A DNA stretch of 64,000 nucleotides, taken from assembly GCF_004362825.1 (NCBI RefSeq), contig NZ_SNXZ01000002.1, positions 739,365-803,364 of the forward strand, given 5' to 3'. Positions 49,585 to 58,728 of this stretch are shown here, in pieces. This stretch comes from Labedaea rhizosphaerae. Lineage in GTDB: Bacteria; Actinomycetota; Actinomycetes; Mycobacteriales; Pseudonocardiaceae. The notes below the pieces were generated by a model, which saw only the letters and a program-made list of their open reading frames with translations, ran no database searches and was not told the origin of the DNA. Numbering within the stretch: position 1 is the stretch's first letter; each line of letters opens with the position of its first letter. Made by a program: the position numbers and the translations under genes.

Positions 49585-50478
49585 TCAGTCCTCCGACTGC
49601 TCGGACAGGAACCGTTCGAGTTCGGCGCCCAGCTCGTCGGCGCTGGGCAGGCGCTCGCCCTCGGTCAGCAGGGTCCGCGGGCTCCGCGCGAAGGCGTCGT
49701 ACTGCTCCTCCAGGGCCTGGACCAGCTGCGTCGCGTCGCTGGACTCGGCGACCTGGCGGGCGATCTCGGCCTCGGCGCGGGCGGCGGACTCCCGCAACGC
49801 ATCGGTGTCGACGACCACGCCGGCCGCGTCCTTCAACGCCTCCAGCAGCTTGATCGCCGCCGTCGGGTAGGTGCTCTGCGCGAGGTAGTGCGGCACGTAG
49901 GCGACCAGGCCCACGGCGTCGTGGCGGGCCTGGCCCAGGCGGTACTCCAGCAGCGCCGAGAGGTGACCCGGCACCTGCACCTTGGCGAACGGCGACTTGC
50001 CGTCGACCAGCTCGGGCCGCGTGGCGTGCCGGATGACCGGCAGGTCACGGGTGTGCGGGACGCTCATCGGGATGCCCTGCAGGCCGACGGTCAGCCGCAC
50101 GCCCCACCGCTCGACGAGGCCGCGGACGGCCTCGACCACGGCCTCCCACCGGCGATCCGGCTCGGGCCCGGTCAGCAGCAGGAACGGCGTGCCCTCGGCG
50201 TCCCACACCAGGTGCACGACCAGCTCGGGCGCGTCGTAGCCGATCCAGCGATCGGTGTCGTAGGTCATCGCCGGGCGGCGCGCCCGGTAGTCGATCAGGT
50301 CGTCGAGGTCGAACCGCGCGATCACGCGGTGCTCGAGCGTCTCCAGCATGTGCGTCACGGCCGTCTCACCGGCCGATCCCGCGTCCACGAAGCCGTCGAA
50401 GTGGTGCAGGAGCACCGCCCCGCTCAGCTCCGGGACATCGGAGTCGACCTTGACCAGGTCGTCCGGCTGCGCAGCCAC
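49585..50478 (-). CDS. PAC2-family protein
   Basis: 297 residues of the PAC2 (proteasome assembly chaperone 2-like) family found in all actinomycetes: LLHHFDGFVDAGSAGETAVT, RPAMTYDTDRWIGYD, GLQGIPMSVPHTRDLPVIRH, GLVAYVPHYLAQSTYP. The C-terminal part is acidic and coiled-coil-like. A role with the actinobacterial proteasome or the Pup pathway is often suggested but not shown. Start GTG with GGAGG upstream. Confidence 0.9.
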   Translation of the reverse strand: MAAQPDDLVKVDSDVPELSGAVLLHHFDGFVDAGSAGETAVTHMLETLEHRVIARFDLDDLIDYRARRPAMTYDTDRWIGYDAPELVVHLVWDAEGTPFLLLTGPEPDRRWEAVVEAVRGLVERWGVRLTVGLQGIPMSVPHTRDLPVIRHATRPELVDGKSPFAKVQVPGHLSALLEYRLGQARHDAVGLVAYVPHYLAQSTYPTAAIKLLEALKDAAGVVVDTDALRESAARAEAEIARQVAESSDATQLVQALEEQYDAFARSPRTLLTEGERLPSADELGAELERFLSEQSED

Positions 50479-50717
50479 GTCATACCTCCAGCTTGGAACC
50501 CTCCTAGCTGATCAACACACAATACGGTCCCACTATTCCGCCGCTGGACGATGGGCATCACCACGCCGGCGGAACCGGCGCGTTCGGCCGGTCGTCGTCG
50601 CGGGCGGTGAACTCGGGCCGTGCGACTTGCGTTTCGCACTTGACGTCACCCCCGGCCGTTCCCGTCGTTTAACCCTGCGCCTGTTGGTGAACACCGCGAC
50701 GACGTTGGGAGCGAGGG

Positions 50718-52841
50718 ATGCCTCGAGGACCGGGCAGACGCGTGGGCAATCTGCCGGTCCCCATGACGAGTTTCGTCGGCCGCGACTGGGAGTTGGGCGA
50801 GACGCGCCGGATCCTGCGCGACGAACGGCTGCTGACCCTCGTCGGCGTCGGCGGGGTCGGGAAGACCAGGCTCGCCACCCAGCTCGGCGCGGGCACGGCC
50901 CGGACCTTCCCCGGCGGCGCCTGGCTCGTCGACCTCGCGCCGCTGCGCAACGGGATGGGCCTGCTCGACGCGGTTTCGGCGTCCATCGGGCTCGGCCCGG
51001 GCGACGCCGCCGCGGTGGCCGCGCACCTCGACCGCACGAATGCGTTGCTGGTACTGGACAATTGCGAGCACTTGTTGACCGACTGCGTCCGGTTGGTCAC
51101 CGACCTGCTCCAGCTGACCTCGACCACCAGGATCCTGGCGACCAGCCGCCAGCCGCTGGGCATGCTCGGCGAGCACGTGTTCGAGGTGAAGCCGCTCGAA
51201 CTACCCGAGCAACCCATCGGATCGCCGCGGCACCTGATGACCTTCGGCGCGATCCGGCTCTTCGTCGACCGCGCGCACTCCGCGGTGCCGGGCTTCGCGC
51301 TCTCGCCGGCCACGGCGACCAAGGTGGCGGCGGTCTGCACCCACCTCGACGGCGTGCCGCTGGCGATCGAGCTGACCGCACAACGGTTGCGCACTTCCTC
51401 GCTCACCGAACTGCTGCACAAACTGGACGACCGAGACCTGCTCGACCTCAGCAGCCGCGTCGCACACCCGCGGCAGCGCTCGCTACGCGCGCTCAACGAC
51501 TGGAGCTACGCCCTCTGCACCCCCGCCGAGCGCGAACTCTGGGCCCGGTTGTCGGTCTTCGAAGGCACGTTCGGGCTCGCCGACGCCCAACTGGTCTGCC
51601 AAGGCGAGGACATCGCCCGCGACGACGTCCTCGACCTGCTCGCCGAACTGATCGACAAGTCCGTGGTCCTCCGGCGCGACTGCGGCGTCGAGCCCCGGTA
51701 TCGCCTGACCGAGTCGATCCGGCAGTTCGGTGCGGAGAAGTTGCGACGCGCGGGTGCGCTCGAGCGCTACCGGCAGCGGCACGCGGTCCACTTCGCCGGC
51801 GTCGCCGAGCACCTGCTCGACCGCCTGCGCGACGAGGGCATCCCCGGCGTTCACCGGGCGGTGCGACGCGCCCGCCGTGACTTCACCACAGCCGCCGTCC
51901 ACGTCGTCACCGAGGCCGACTTCCGGTCCCTCGACACGCTCCTGCGCCTGGTGCCGGTCACACCCGGTCAGGCCCTCGCCGATCAGCTCACCGGCGACTA
52001 CGCCACCGAGTACGCGGCCCTGCGTTCGGCCGCCTGCGGTGACGTCGAAACGGCGTGGGACCAGCTCGGCGCGGCGTTGGGCCGCCACGCCGAACGCGGA
52101 GACCAATTCGGTCTGCGCCAATGCATCCGCTTGATGGCCGTGCTCGCCTGGAGCGCCGAGGACGGCTCGGCCGTCCACCGCGTCACCGAGCTGGCGGCAC
52201 GCATGACCGGCCCGGGCTGGTCGCCGCTGAGCTCCGCCTTGGCCGCGGCCGCCCACCTACGCGACGACGCCGTGGACGCGGCCGAGAAGCTGTTCGCCCA
52301 GGCGCTGCTCGACCTGCGCGACACCGGCGATCACTGGTGGCTCGCGTTCTGCCTCGACGGTCTGATCCAGTGCGCCCTGGTGCGCGAGGACCACTCGCGT
52401 GCGGCCCGGCTGCTCGGGTTCTGGCGGTCCACTTGGGACTCGGCCGACGCACCGCACCTCGGCGCCAGCGTCGACCCGCACCGCACCCGGGAACGCTTGC
52501 TGCGCAGGGAATGCGGTGATCGCCAGTTCGCGGCCGCACGCGCGGCCGGCGCGGCGTTGTCCCTCGACGAGGTCGTCGAGTTCGCGACCGGCACCGCACC
52601 GCACCGTCTAGACGAGGGCCGTCTCGACGAGGTCCGGCCGGTCGGCGGCGTACCGCTGACGCCACGCGAGCACCGGGTCGCGGAACTGGTCTGCGAAGGG
52701 CTGACCAACCAGGCCATCGGCAACGCCCTGGACATCTCGAAGCGAACCGTCGACGCCCACGTGGAACACATCCTGCGCAAGCTCGGCTTGCTCCGGCGCA
52801 CGCAGATCGCCACGTGGATCACCCACGAGCGAGCCAGCTGA
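50718..52841 (+). CDS. STAND-type LuxR-family regulator with NB-ARC-like ATPase (1)
   Basis: 707 residues. The N-terminal NTPase has Walker A GVGGVGKTRL, Walker B LLVLDNCEHLL and a sensor TSRQPL, in the AfsR-like style. A helical middle region (about 330-620) probably holds TPR-like repeats. The C-terminal LuxR HTH (about 640-700) reads LTPREHRVAELVCEGLTNQA, then ISKRTVDAHVEHILRKLGL. Such proteins hold an inactive ADP form until a signal binds. It converges with a close paralogue after a 6-base gap. Confidence 0.88.
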   Translation: MPRGPGRRVGNLPVPMTSFVGRDWELGETRRILRDERLLTLVGVGGVGKTRLATQLGAGTARTFPGGAWLVDLAPLRNGMGLLDAVSASIGLGPGDAAAVAAHLDRTNALLVLDNCEHLLTDCVRLVTDLLQLTSTTRILATSRQPLGMLGEHVFEVKPLELPEQPIGSPRHLMTFGAIRLFVDRAHSAVPGFALSPATATKVAAVCTHLDGVPLAIELTAQRLRTSSLTELLHKLDDRDLLDLSSRVAHPRQRSLRALNDWSYALCTPAERELWARLSVFEGTFGLADAQLVCQGEDIARDDVLDLLAELIDKSVVLRRDCGVEPRYRLTESIRQFGAEKLRRAGALERYRQRHAVHFAGVAEHLLDRLRDEGIPGVHRAVRRARRDFTTAAVHVVTEADFRSLDTLLRLVPVTPGQALADQLTGDYATEYAALRSAACGDVETAWDQLGAALGRHAERGDQFGLRQCIRLMAVLAWSAEDGSAVHRVTELAARMTGPGWSPLSSALAAAAHLRDDAVDAAEKLFAQALLDLRDTGDHWWLAFCLDGLIQCALVREDHSRAARLLGFWRSTWDSADAPHLGASVDPHRTRERLLRRECGDRQFAAARAAGAALSLDEVVEFATGTAPHRLDEGRLDEVRPVGGVPLTPREHRVAELVCEGLTNQAIGNALDISKRTVDAHVEHILRKLGLLRRTQIATWITHERAS

Positions 52842-52847
52842 TCCGCG

Positions 52848-55178
52848 TCACCGCCCGGCCGACGGGCGGTGTTCGGACGTCCAGGCGGCGATCTGCGCGC
52901 GGGCGCTGAAGCCGAGCTTCGCCAGGATGTGGCCCACGTGCGTTTCCGCCGTGCGGCGCGCGATCACGAGCGCGTCGGCGATCTCCTGGTTGCTCAGGCC
53001 GCGGGCCACGAGGTCGGCGATCTCCAGTTCCCGGGTGGTCAGCGCCGAGTCGCCCCGCGCGGCCCGGCCCGGCGCCTGCCGTGCCGGTTTGCCCGGTGCG
53101 GCAAAGGAAATCGCCTGGCTCTCGCTCATCCGGGCGCCCTCGCGGTACCCGGCCTCGAACGCCGCGTCGCCGAGCACCGACCGCGCGACCCGCTCACTGA
53201 CCTCGTGGTGCTTGCGCAGGTACGCCAGGCCCGACAGCTTGGTGCCGATCGCCTGCCGCGCCGCCTCGGCGGCGCCGAGCAGCCGCGCCGCACGCAGGTG
53301 CTCGCCGGCGTCAGCCGCGAGCCACGCGAGGGTCTCCATGCTCAACGCCACCAGCCACTGCTCGCCGGCGTCGGCACCGATGCGCAACGCCTGCATCGCG
53401 GGCCCGCTCGCGTCGCCGCGGTCGCGGCGGATGAACCGCTCGATGGCGTCGCACCAGGACAAGTAGGCACCCGTCACCGGGCTCGGGGTCGGGCGCAGCA
53501 CCATCCGGGTCCGCTTGATCGCGGCCGCGGCTACCGCGTCGCCCGCGAAACAGCGGGCCATGACCCGCTGCAACGCCGAGGCCCGCAGCCCGTTCGGGTT
53601 ACCGACTTCCTCGTGGCGACGCATGGCGTCGGCGAACCCGTCGACGGCCGCCGCGAACTCGCCGTCGAACAGGTCCGCGAGCGCCGAGAACTGGACCACG
53701 TACGCCATGGCCGGCGCGTCACCGAGGCGCTGCGCGAGTGCGCGGGCCTCGTCGAGCAACACCCGCGCGGCCGGGCAGTCGCCCTGCAGCAACGCGAGCC
53801 ATCCGTTGACCCACAACGCATTCGCCCGGGCCGAAGTGGGCTCGGGCACCTGCGCGAGCACCCGGTCGAGCCACCGGCGGCCTTCGGCCAGCGAGGTGCA
53901 CCCCCGGCCGTGCACGCACAACGAGGTGGCGAACTCGAGCGCGTCCTGCTGCCCGCCGTCCTCGTTCAGGCAGTAGTCCAGGGCCAGCCGCAGGTTCGGC
54001 CCCTCGGCGGCGAACCTGCGGTGCCAGGCGACCTGGTTCGGCCCCACCCACTCCGCTTCCGCCGTGGCCACCAGGTCCTTGAACCAGTCGCGGTGGCGGC
54101 GGCGCACCTCGTCGCGCTCACCGGCCTCGGTCAACCGGTCCATGCCGTAGCGGCGGATCGTCTCGAGCATCCAGAACCTGGTCCGCCCGTCGGTCTCCGT
54201 GCGCGCGACCACGGACTTGTCCACCAAGCCCGCCAACGCATCCACGATCGTCGTCCCGTCGAACCCGGTGCCGCTCACCGCTTCGGCGGCCGCGAGCTCG
54301 AACCCGCCGGTGAACACCGACAGGCGGGCCCACAGCGTGCGTTCCTCGGGCGTGCACAGCTGGTAGCTCCAGTCCATCAGCGCCTGCAGCGTCTGCTGCC
54401 GCTTCGGTGCGCCGCGGTTGCCCGTGGTCAGCAGCGAGTACCGGTCCTCGAGCCGGTCGAGCAACTGCGCCAGCGAGAACGACCGCAGCCGGGCCGCGGT
54501 CAACTCGATGGCCAGCGGGATCCCGTCCAGCCGGCGGCACACCTCGACCACCAGGTCGTAGTTGCGTTCGTTCAGGGTGAAGCCGGGCTGGATCGCCCGC
54601 GCCCGGTCGACGAACAACGCGATCCCGTCGTACTGCTCGAGCGTGCCCGGCCGGGACGCACCACCCGGGCCGGGCACGGCAAGGGCACCGACCGGCAGCG
54701 TCCGCTCCCCCGGGAGTTCCAGCGGCTGGCGGCTGGTGGCGAGCACCCGCAGCCCGGCGACGGTGGACAGCAATCGGTCGGCCAGCGCGGCGCACGCGTT
54801 GAGGACGTGCTCGCAGTTGTCGAGCACGAGCAGCAGGCGCTTGTCGGCGAGGAAAGCGGTGAGGGCAGCCAGCGGGTGCCCCGCGTCGGCGGGCAAGCCG
54901 AACACCGCGGCGATCTTGTCCGCCAGCGCGTCCGGGTCGGGCAGGTCGCCGAGTTCGGCCAGCCAGACACCGTCCGGGAAGGCCGCGCGAAGACCGGCCG
55001 CGGCATGCAACGCCAGCCGTGTCTTGCCCACGCCGCCGATGCCGGTCAAGGTCACCAGCCGCGCGCCGTTCAGGGATCGGCGCACCTCGGCCAGCTCGCG
55101 TCTTCGACCGACGAAACTCGTCACCTCCGACGGCAGTCGCCGGTCGGGTCGGCGCAGCACGGACGTCGCGGACGTCAT
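52848..55178 (-). CDS. STAND-type LuxR-family regulator with NB-ARC-like ATPase (2)
   Basis: 776 residues, a paralogue of the gene it faces: TSFVGRRRELAEVRRSL and GIGGVGKTRL (Walker A), LLLVLDNCEHVLNACAAL (Walker B), TSRQPLELPGE, and the C-terminal HTH LTTRELEIADLVARGLSNQE then IARRTAETHVGHILAKLGF. The shared N-terminal motifs and the tail-to-tail layout suggest an old inverted duplication. No dedicated target is obvious. Confidence 0.88.
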   Translation of the reverse strand: MTSATSVLRRPDRRLPSEVTSFVGRRRELAEVRRSLNGARLVTLTGIGGVGKTRLALHAAAGLRAAFPDGVWLAELGDLPDPDALADKIAAVFGLPADAGHPLAALTAFLADKRLLLVLDNCEHVLNACAALADRLLSTVAGLRVLATSRQPLELPGERTLPVGALAVPGPGGASRPGTLEQYDGIALFVDRARAIQPGFTLNERNYDLVVEVCRRLDGIPLAIELTAARLRSFSLAQLLDRLEDRYSLLTTGNRGAPKRQQTLQALMDWSYQLCTPEERTLWARLSVFTGGFELAAAEAVSGTGFDGTTIVDALAGLVDKSVVARTETDGRTRFWMLETIRRYGMDRLTEAGERDEVRRRHRDWFKDLVATAEAEWVGPNQVAWHRRFAAEGPNLRLALDYCLNEDGGQQDALEFATSLCVHGRGCTSLAEGRRWLDRVLAQVPEPTSARANALWVNGWLALLQGDCPAARVLLDEARALAQRLGDAPAMAYVVQFSALADLFDGEFAAAVDGFADAMRRHEEVGNPNGLRASALQRVMARCFAGDAVAAAAIKRTRMVLRPTPSPVTGAYLSWCDAIERFIRRDRGDASGPAMQALRIGADAGEQWLVALSMETLAWLAADAGEHLRAARLLGAAEAARQAIGTKLSGLAYLRKHHEVSERVARSVLGDAAFEAGYREGARMSESQAISFAAPGKPARQAPGRAARGDSALTTRELEIADLVARGLSNQEIADALVIARRTAETHVGHILAKLGFSARAQIAAWTSEHRPSAGR

Positions 55179-55386
55179 AGGACGACCCCCTTCGCTTCGA
55201 CACGAGGACCGGCGGTGGCCCTCGTGAGCGGCAAGCGAACGTTTTTGACGAATCGACCGCCCTAGGCTAATCGGACGAACCCGCTACGTCTACGGAGCGT
55301 GTTGATTTCAACGACATGGCCTAATTCGTCACCCAGGCGGCGCAAGGATTGTCAGGAATAATCTACTCGGTTGCCTTGCGTGTCGA

Positions 55387-58239
55387 TCACCCTTCGGCAC
55401 CACCGCCGTTCAGCGCAGTGGCCAGTTGATCGCGGTGCCGGATGCCGACCTTTCGGTAGGCACTCGTGAGGTGCACCTCGACCGTCTTCACGGTGATGAA
55501 CAATTGCTCGGCGATGTTTCGGTTGGTGTTGCCCGCGGCGGCCAGTTCGGCAACCCGGCGTTCACTCGGCGTCAGTGCCGCCGGCCCGGCCGCGACCGGG
55601 GACCGGGGCCGGGCGCCGGCCGCGCGCAACTCGGCGCGGGCCTGCTCGACCAACGGCACCGCTCCCGCCGCCTCCGCGATGGCGAGCCCGTCGATCAGCG
55701 GCCGCCGCGCGCTCACCCGCGATCCGGCCCGCCGCAACGCCGAGCCGAGCTCGACCAGCGAACGCGCGTACTCGATCCGCGCGGGCGATCCCTCGAGGAC
55801 CTCGACGGCCTCCTGCAGCAGGGCCAGGCCCGCGGGCCCGCGGCGCACCTGCCCCGCCACCCGCAAGGCCCGGCCGAGCGCACGCGGCGCACCCCACTGC
55901 CGGGCAAGCTCCAGGTCCTCGTCCGCGAGCTCCACGGCCTGCCGGCCGCGACCCAGTGCGTGCGCGCACAACGCGGCCTCCAGGCGCCACGAGCTGAACG
56001 ACGGGACCCGTTGCGCGTCGTGCATCGCGAGGCGTTCACCGGTGGCCAGCGCCATCGCGTACGCCTCCGCGACCTGGCCACGGCGGCGCAACAGGCGCGC
56101 CCGCGAATCCAGGTACCAGAACATGGGACCGAAGTGCGGCACCGGATCGGGGAGCCCGAGCGAGTCCAGCGCGGCCTCGGCCTCGTCCAGGCGCCCGCGC
56201 TCCATCAGGGTGTCCGCGAGGAAGCACTGCGCCAGCAGGGTCGCGAGCTCCACCCGGGCCGCGTCGGCACTCTGGATACCGGCCTGGATGTCGGCCTCCG
56301 CCTCGACCAGCTGCCCGCGCCACAACCACGCGAGCCCCCGCAGCACGTGGGCCGTGGCGATGGTGTTGACGCTGCCGTTCTGGTGCGCCCGGGCCACCAC
56401 GGCGTCGATGGTGGTGATCGCCTCGTCCCGGTCGGCGTGGATCAGCACGATCCAGCCCACCGGCATGGCGATCGTCTCGGGGTAGACCTGGTCGACGACG
56501 CCGCTGTTCAAGCCCTGCAACGCGAGTTCGACGCCGCCCGGGTCGCAGCGCCACGAGCGGTGCGCGGCGAGCAGGCAGTCCAGCGCGCCGCCGCCCGGGC
56601 TGGGATGACCGCTCATGGCCAGCGCGGCGTGCCGACGCTCGGCGAGGTCCTGCCGGTTCGGTTGCAGGATCGGGATGAGCAGGAGGTTGGCTTCCAACGG
56701 ACCACGTTGCGCGGCGTCGCCCGGCGGCAGGTCGGCCAGCGCGTCGAGGCAGACCTGCTCCGCCTCGTCGAATCGCAGCAGGTAGATCAGCGCGGTGCTG
56801 AGCAGCACGGCGACCTGCGCGCGTCGTCCGGCCGTCGTGGCGAGCGCGAGCGCCACACGCAGGTCGTCGGCGGCGCGGGCCGTGTCGACCAGGGTCATGA
56901 TCTTGCCCAGTTCCCACTGCACGTCCGCGCGGATGGCCACCGGTGGCGGCTCGGCCAGGCACCGGCGCAGGTACGTGGCCGCGCTGTCCGGCGAACCGTG
57001 GGCCAGGGCTTCCTCGGCGGCCTTGCGCAGGACCTCGACCACGCCGGCGTCGTTGGCCGGCGGCACCCGGAGCAGGTGCGTGGCCACGTGTTCGGCCCGT
57101 TCGCGCCGATCGCGCAGCAAGGCAGCCGCCCGGCGGTGCGCGTCCACGCGGTCGGCCGGGTCCATGCCTTCGTACAGGGTCGCCCGCACGACCGGGTGGC
57201 CGAACCGGACGCGGTGCAGCCCGACCGCGTGGTCACCGTCCACCTCGGTCCGGAACAGGTCGGCCCGTTCCAGGTCCTGGGCGGCGCGCAGGGCGTCCTC
57301 ATGCGACAGGCGCGCCAGGTCGGCGGCGTTCTGCAGGGATGCGCCGTCGCCGAGCACCGACACCGCCTGCGCGAGGGCCGTGGCCGCGGGTGGCAGGCGG
57401 TTCATCCACAACGAAACGCGCCGCGACACCGCACGCGGGCCGAGGACGTCCACCATGGCCAGGCTCGCGGCGGTGGGGACCAGACCCTCGGCCTTGATCG
57501 TCACCGCGAGGTCGTGCAGCAGCAGCGGATTGCCTTGCGTGGCCGAATGGCACGCGTTCAGGAACGCCTGCTCACCGGCCCCGGCCAGCACGCCACGCAC
57601 GAGGTGCCCGCTCGCCTCCTTGGTCAGCGGGGCCGGGCGCAGCACGGTGCACCCCGGGTCCGTGACGATCTGGTTCAGCAGGTGCTGCGGGGCGTTGTGC
57701 TCCCCGGGGCGCAAGGCGACCAGCACCGCCACCGGCAACGCACCCAGCCGCGGCAACAGGTACGCGAGGAACCGCAGGGACGCGGCATCGGCCCAGTGCA
57801 GGTCGTCGAGGACCAGCGCGATCGGGCGCGCCTCGCACAGGTTCGCCGTCAGCCAGAACAGGCCGTGCAGGATGGCGTAGTCACCTGGTGCCTCGCCGTA
57901 GTCGCCCGCGTCGGACAGCACCGCCGCGGCACCCTTGCCCGCGGCACCTTTGAGCAAGCGCGCGCGCTCGTCGGGCGCGGCGCGGACGAGGTGCGGCTCG
58001 TACAGCTGGCGCACCAGGCCGAACGCGATGTCCTCCTCGAGCTCCGACCCGCGTCCGGTGTAGACGTCGAAGCCGGCGGCCGTGGCGGCGCCGACCGCCT
58101 CGGCGAGCAACCGGGTCTTGCCGAGGCCGGCCGCACCGACGATCGCGGTGAGGCCGCCGCCGCCCCGAGCCGCGGCGTCCACTGCGGACGCCAAGGCCGC
58201 CAATTCGGCGTCTCTTTCCAGCAATTGCGGGGCGGCCAT
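55387..58239 (-). CDS. LAL-family (large ATP-binding LuxR-type) regulator
   Basis: 950 residues. AAA_16-type ATPase at the N-terminus (LLERDAELAALASAV; Walker A GAAGLGKTRL; Walker B IALVLDDLHWADAASL), long helical TPR-like middle, and a C-terminal LuxR HTH (LTPSERRVAELAAAGNTNRN, then VKTVEVHLTSAYRKVGI). LAL regulators usually activate secondary metabolism or sugar-use genes. The 208 bases between it and the preceding gene are less GC-rich than average and contain no recognised gene. Confidence 0.9.
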   Translation of the reverse strand: MAAPQLLERDAELAALASAVDAAARGGGGLTAIVGAAGLGKTRLLAEAVGAATAAGFDVYTGRGSELEEDIAFGLVRQLYEPHLVRAAPDERARLLKGAAGKGAAAVLSDAGDYGEAPGDYAILHGLFWLTANLCEARPIALVLDDLHWADAASLRFLAYLLPRLGALPVAVLVALRPGEHNAPQHLLNQIVTDPGCTVLRPAPLTKEASGHLVRGVLAGAGEQAFLNACHSATQGNPLLLHDLAVTIKAEGLVPTAASLAMVDVLGPRAVSRRVSLWMNRLPPAATALAQAVSVLGDGASLQNAADLARLSHEDALRAAQDLERADLFRTEVDGDHAVGLHRVRFGHPVVRATLYEGMDPADRVDAHRRAAALLRDRRERAEHVATHLLRVPPANDAGVVEVLRKAAEEALAHGSPDSAATYLRRCLAEPPPVAIRADVQWELGKIMTLVDTARAADDLRVALALATTAGRRAQVAVLLSTALIYLLRFDEAEQVCLDALADLPPGDAAQRGPLEANLLLIPILQPNRQDLAERRHAALAMSGHPSPGGGALDCLLAAHRSWRCDPGGVELALQGLNSGVVDQVYPETIAMPVGWIVLIHADRDEAITTIDAVVARAHQNGSVNTIATAHVLRGLAWLWRGQLVEAEADIQAGIQSADAARVELATLLAQCFLADTLMERGRLDEAEAALDSLGLPDPVPHFGPMFWYLDSRARLLRRRGQVAEAYAMALATGERLAMHDAQRVPSFSSWRLEAALCAHALGRGRQAVELADEDLELARQWGAPRALGRALRVAGQVRRGPAGLALLQEAVEVLEGSPARIEYARSLVELGSALRRAGSRVSARRPLIDGLAIAEAAGAVPLVEQARAELRAAGARPRSPVAAGPAALTPSERRVAELAAAGNTNRNIAEQLFITVKTVEVHLTSAYRKVGIRHRDQLATALNGGGAEG

Positions 58240-58728
58240 GACGAAATCCTACTGTCTTCGCCCGATCATGGTGCTTACTCACTGTAGTCATTTCTAGCGG
58301 GATTCCCCCATCATCGGGCAATAGGCGGCAGGAGTCGCCTCGCTCCGGAGCAAGTCGAGGAGCGTGACGAATCCACCCGGCGAAGAAGCCGCCGAATACC
58401 GCGAAGTCGCGTCCGTCCAATGGATTCCCAACCAATGGGACAACCGCGAGCGCCAGGTGCGTACCGGGCATCACCGGTTTGCCGCCGGCGGCGCACCCCG
58501 GACGGTCCTAGGGTGTCCCCGGGCTTGCTGACCTCAAGTCACCAAGACGAGCAGGCAACTGTGCATTTGGGCCGATCAGGTGGCTCGCGCCGCCGCGTCG
58601 AGCCCGTCGGGGTTGCCCCCACGGGTACCCCAACGTCCCTGGTCACACCCCTAGACGGGACCGCCGAACATACGTGTTCGCGTAGGTACTTTCCTGGTCG
58701 TGTCGGCACGTACGGCCCCATTTGACTC
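58240..58728. promoter_or_regulatory. Divergent intergenic region between LAL and SARP/MalT-like regulators
   Basis: 489 bases with no coding frame I trust. It carries the promoters of two large divergent regulators. The only clear element is the dyad CGAACA-TACG-TGTTCG at 58665-58680, about 50 bases before the rightward gene. GC content is lower than in genes, mainly near the LAL start (58240-58300). Confidence 0.4.
58665..58680. promoter_or_regulatory. Dyad CGAACA-N4-TGTTCG, candidate operator
   Basis: Perfect 6-base arms around TACG, 48 bases before the ATG of the regulator at 58729. It resembles an SOS box, but the GAAC-to-GTTC distance is six bases rather than four. It may be the binding site of the regulator itself. 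Confidence 0.4.

Noticed and set aside
55426-58287. Plus-strand open frame of 953 codons
   Set aside because: Shadow of the LAL regulator, which has Walker and HTH motifs on the other strand.
58665-58680. SOS (LexA) box
   Set aside because: GAAC and GTTC are separated by six bases; the actinobacterial LexA site needs four.
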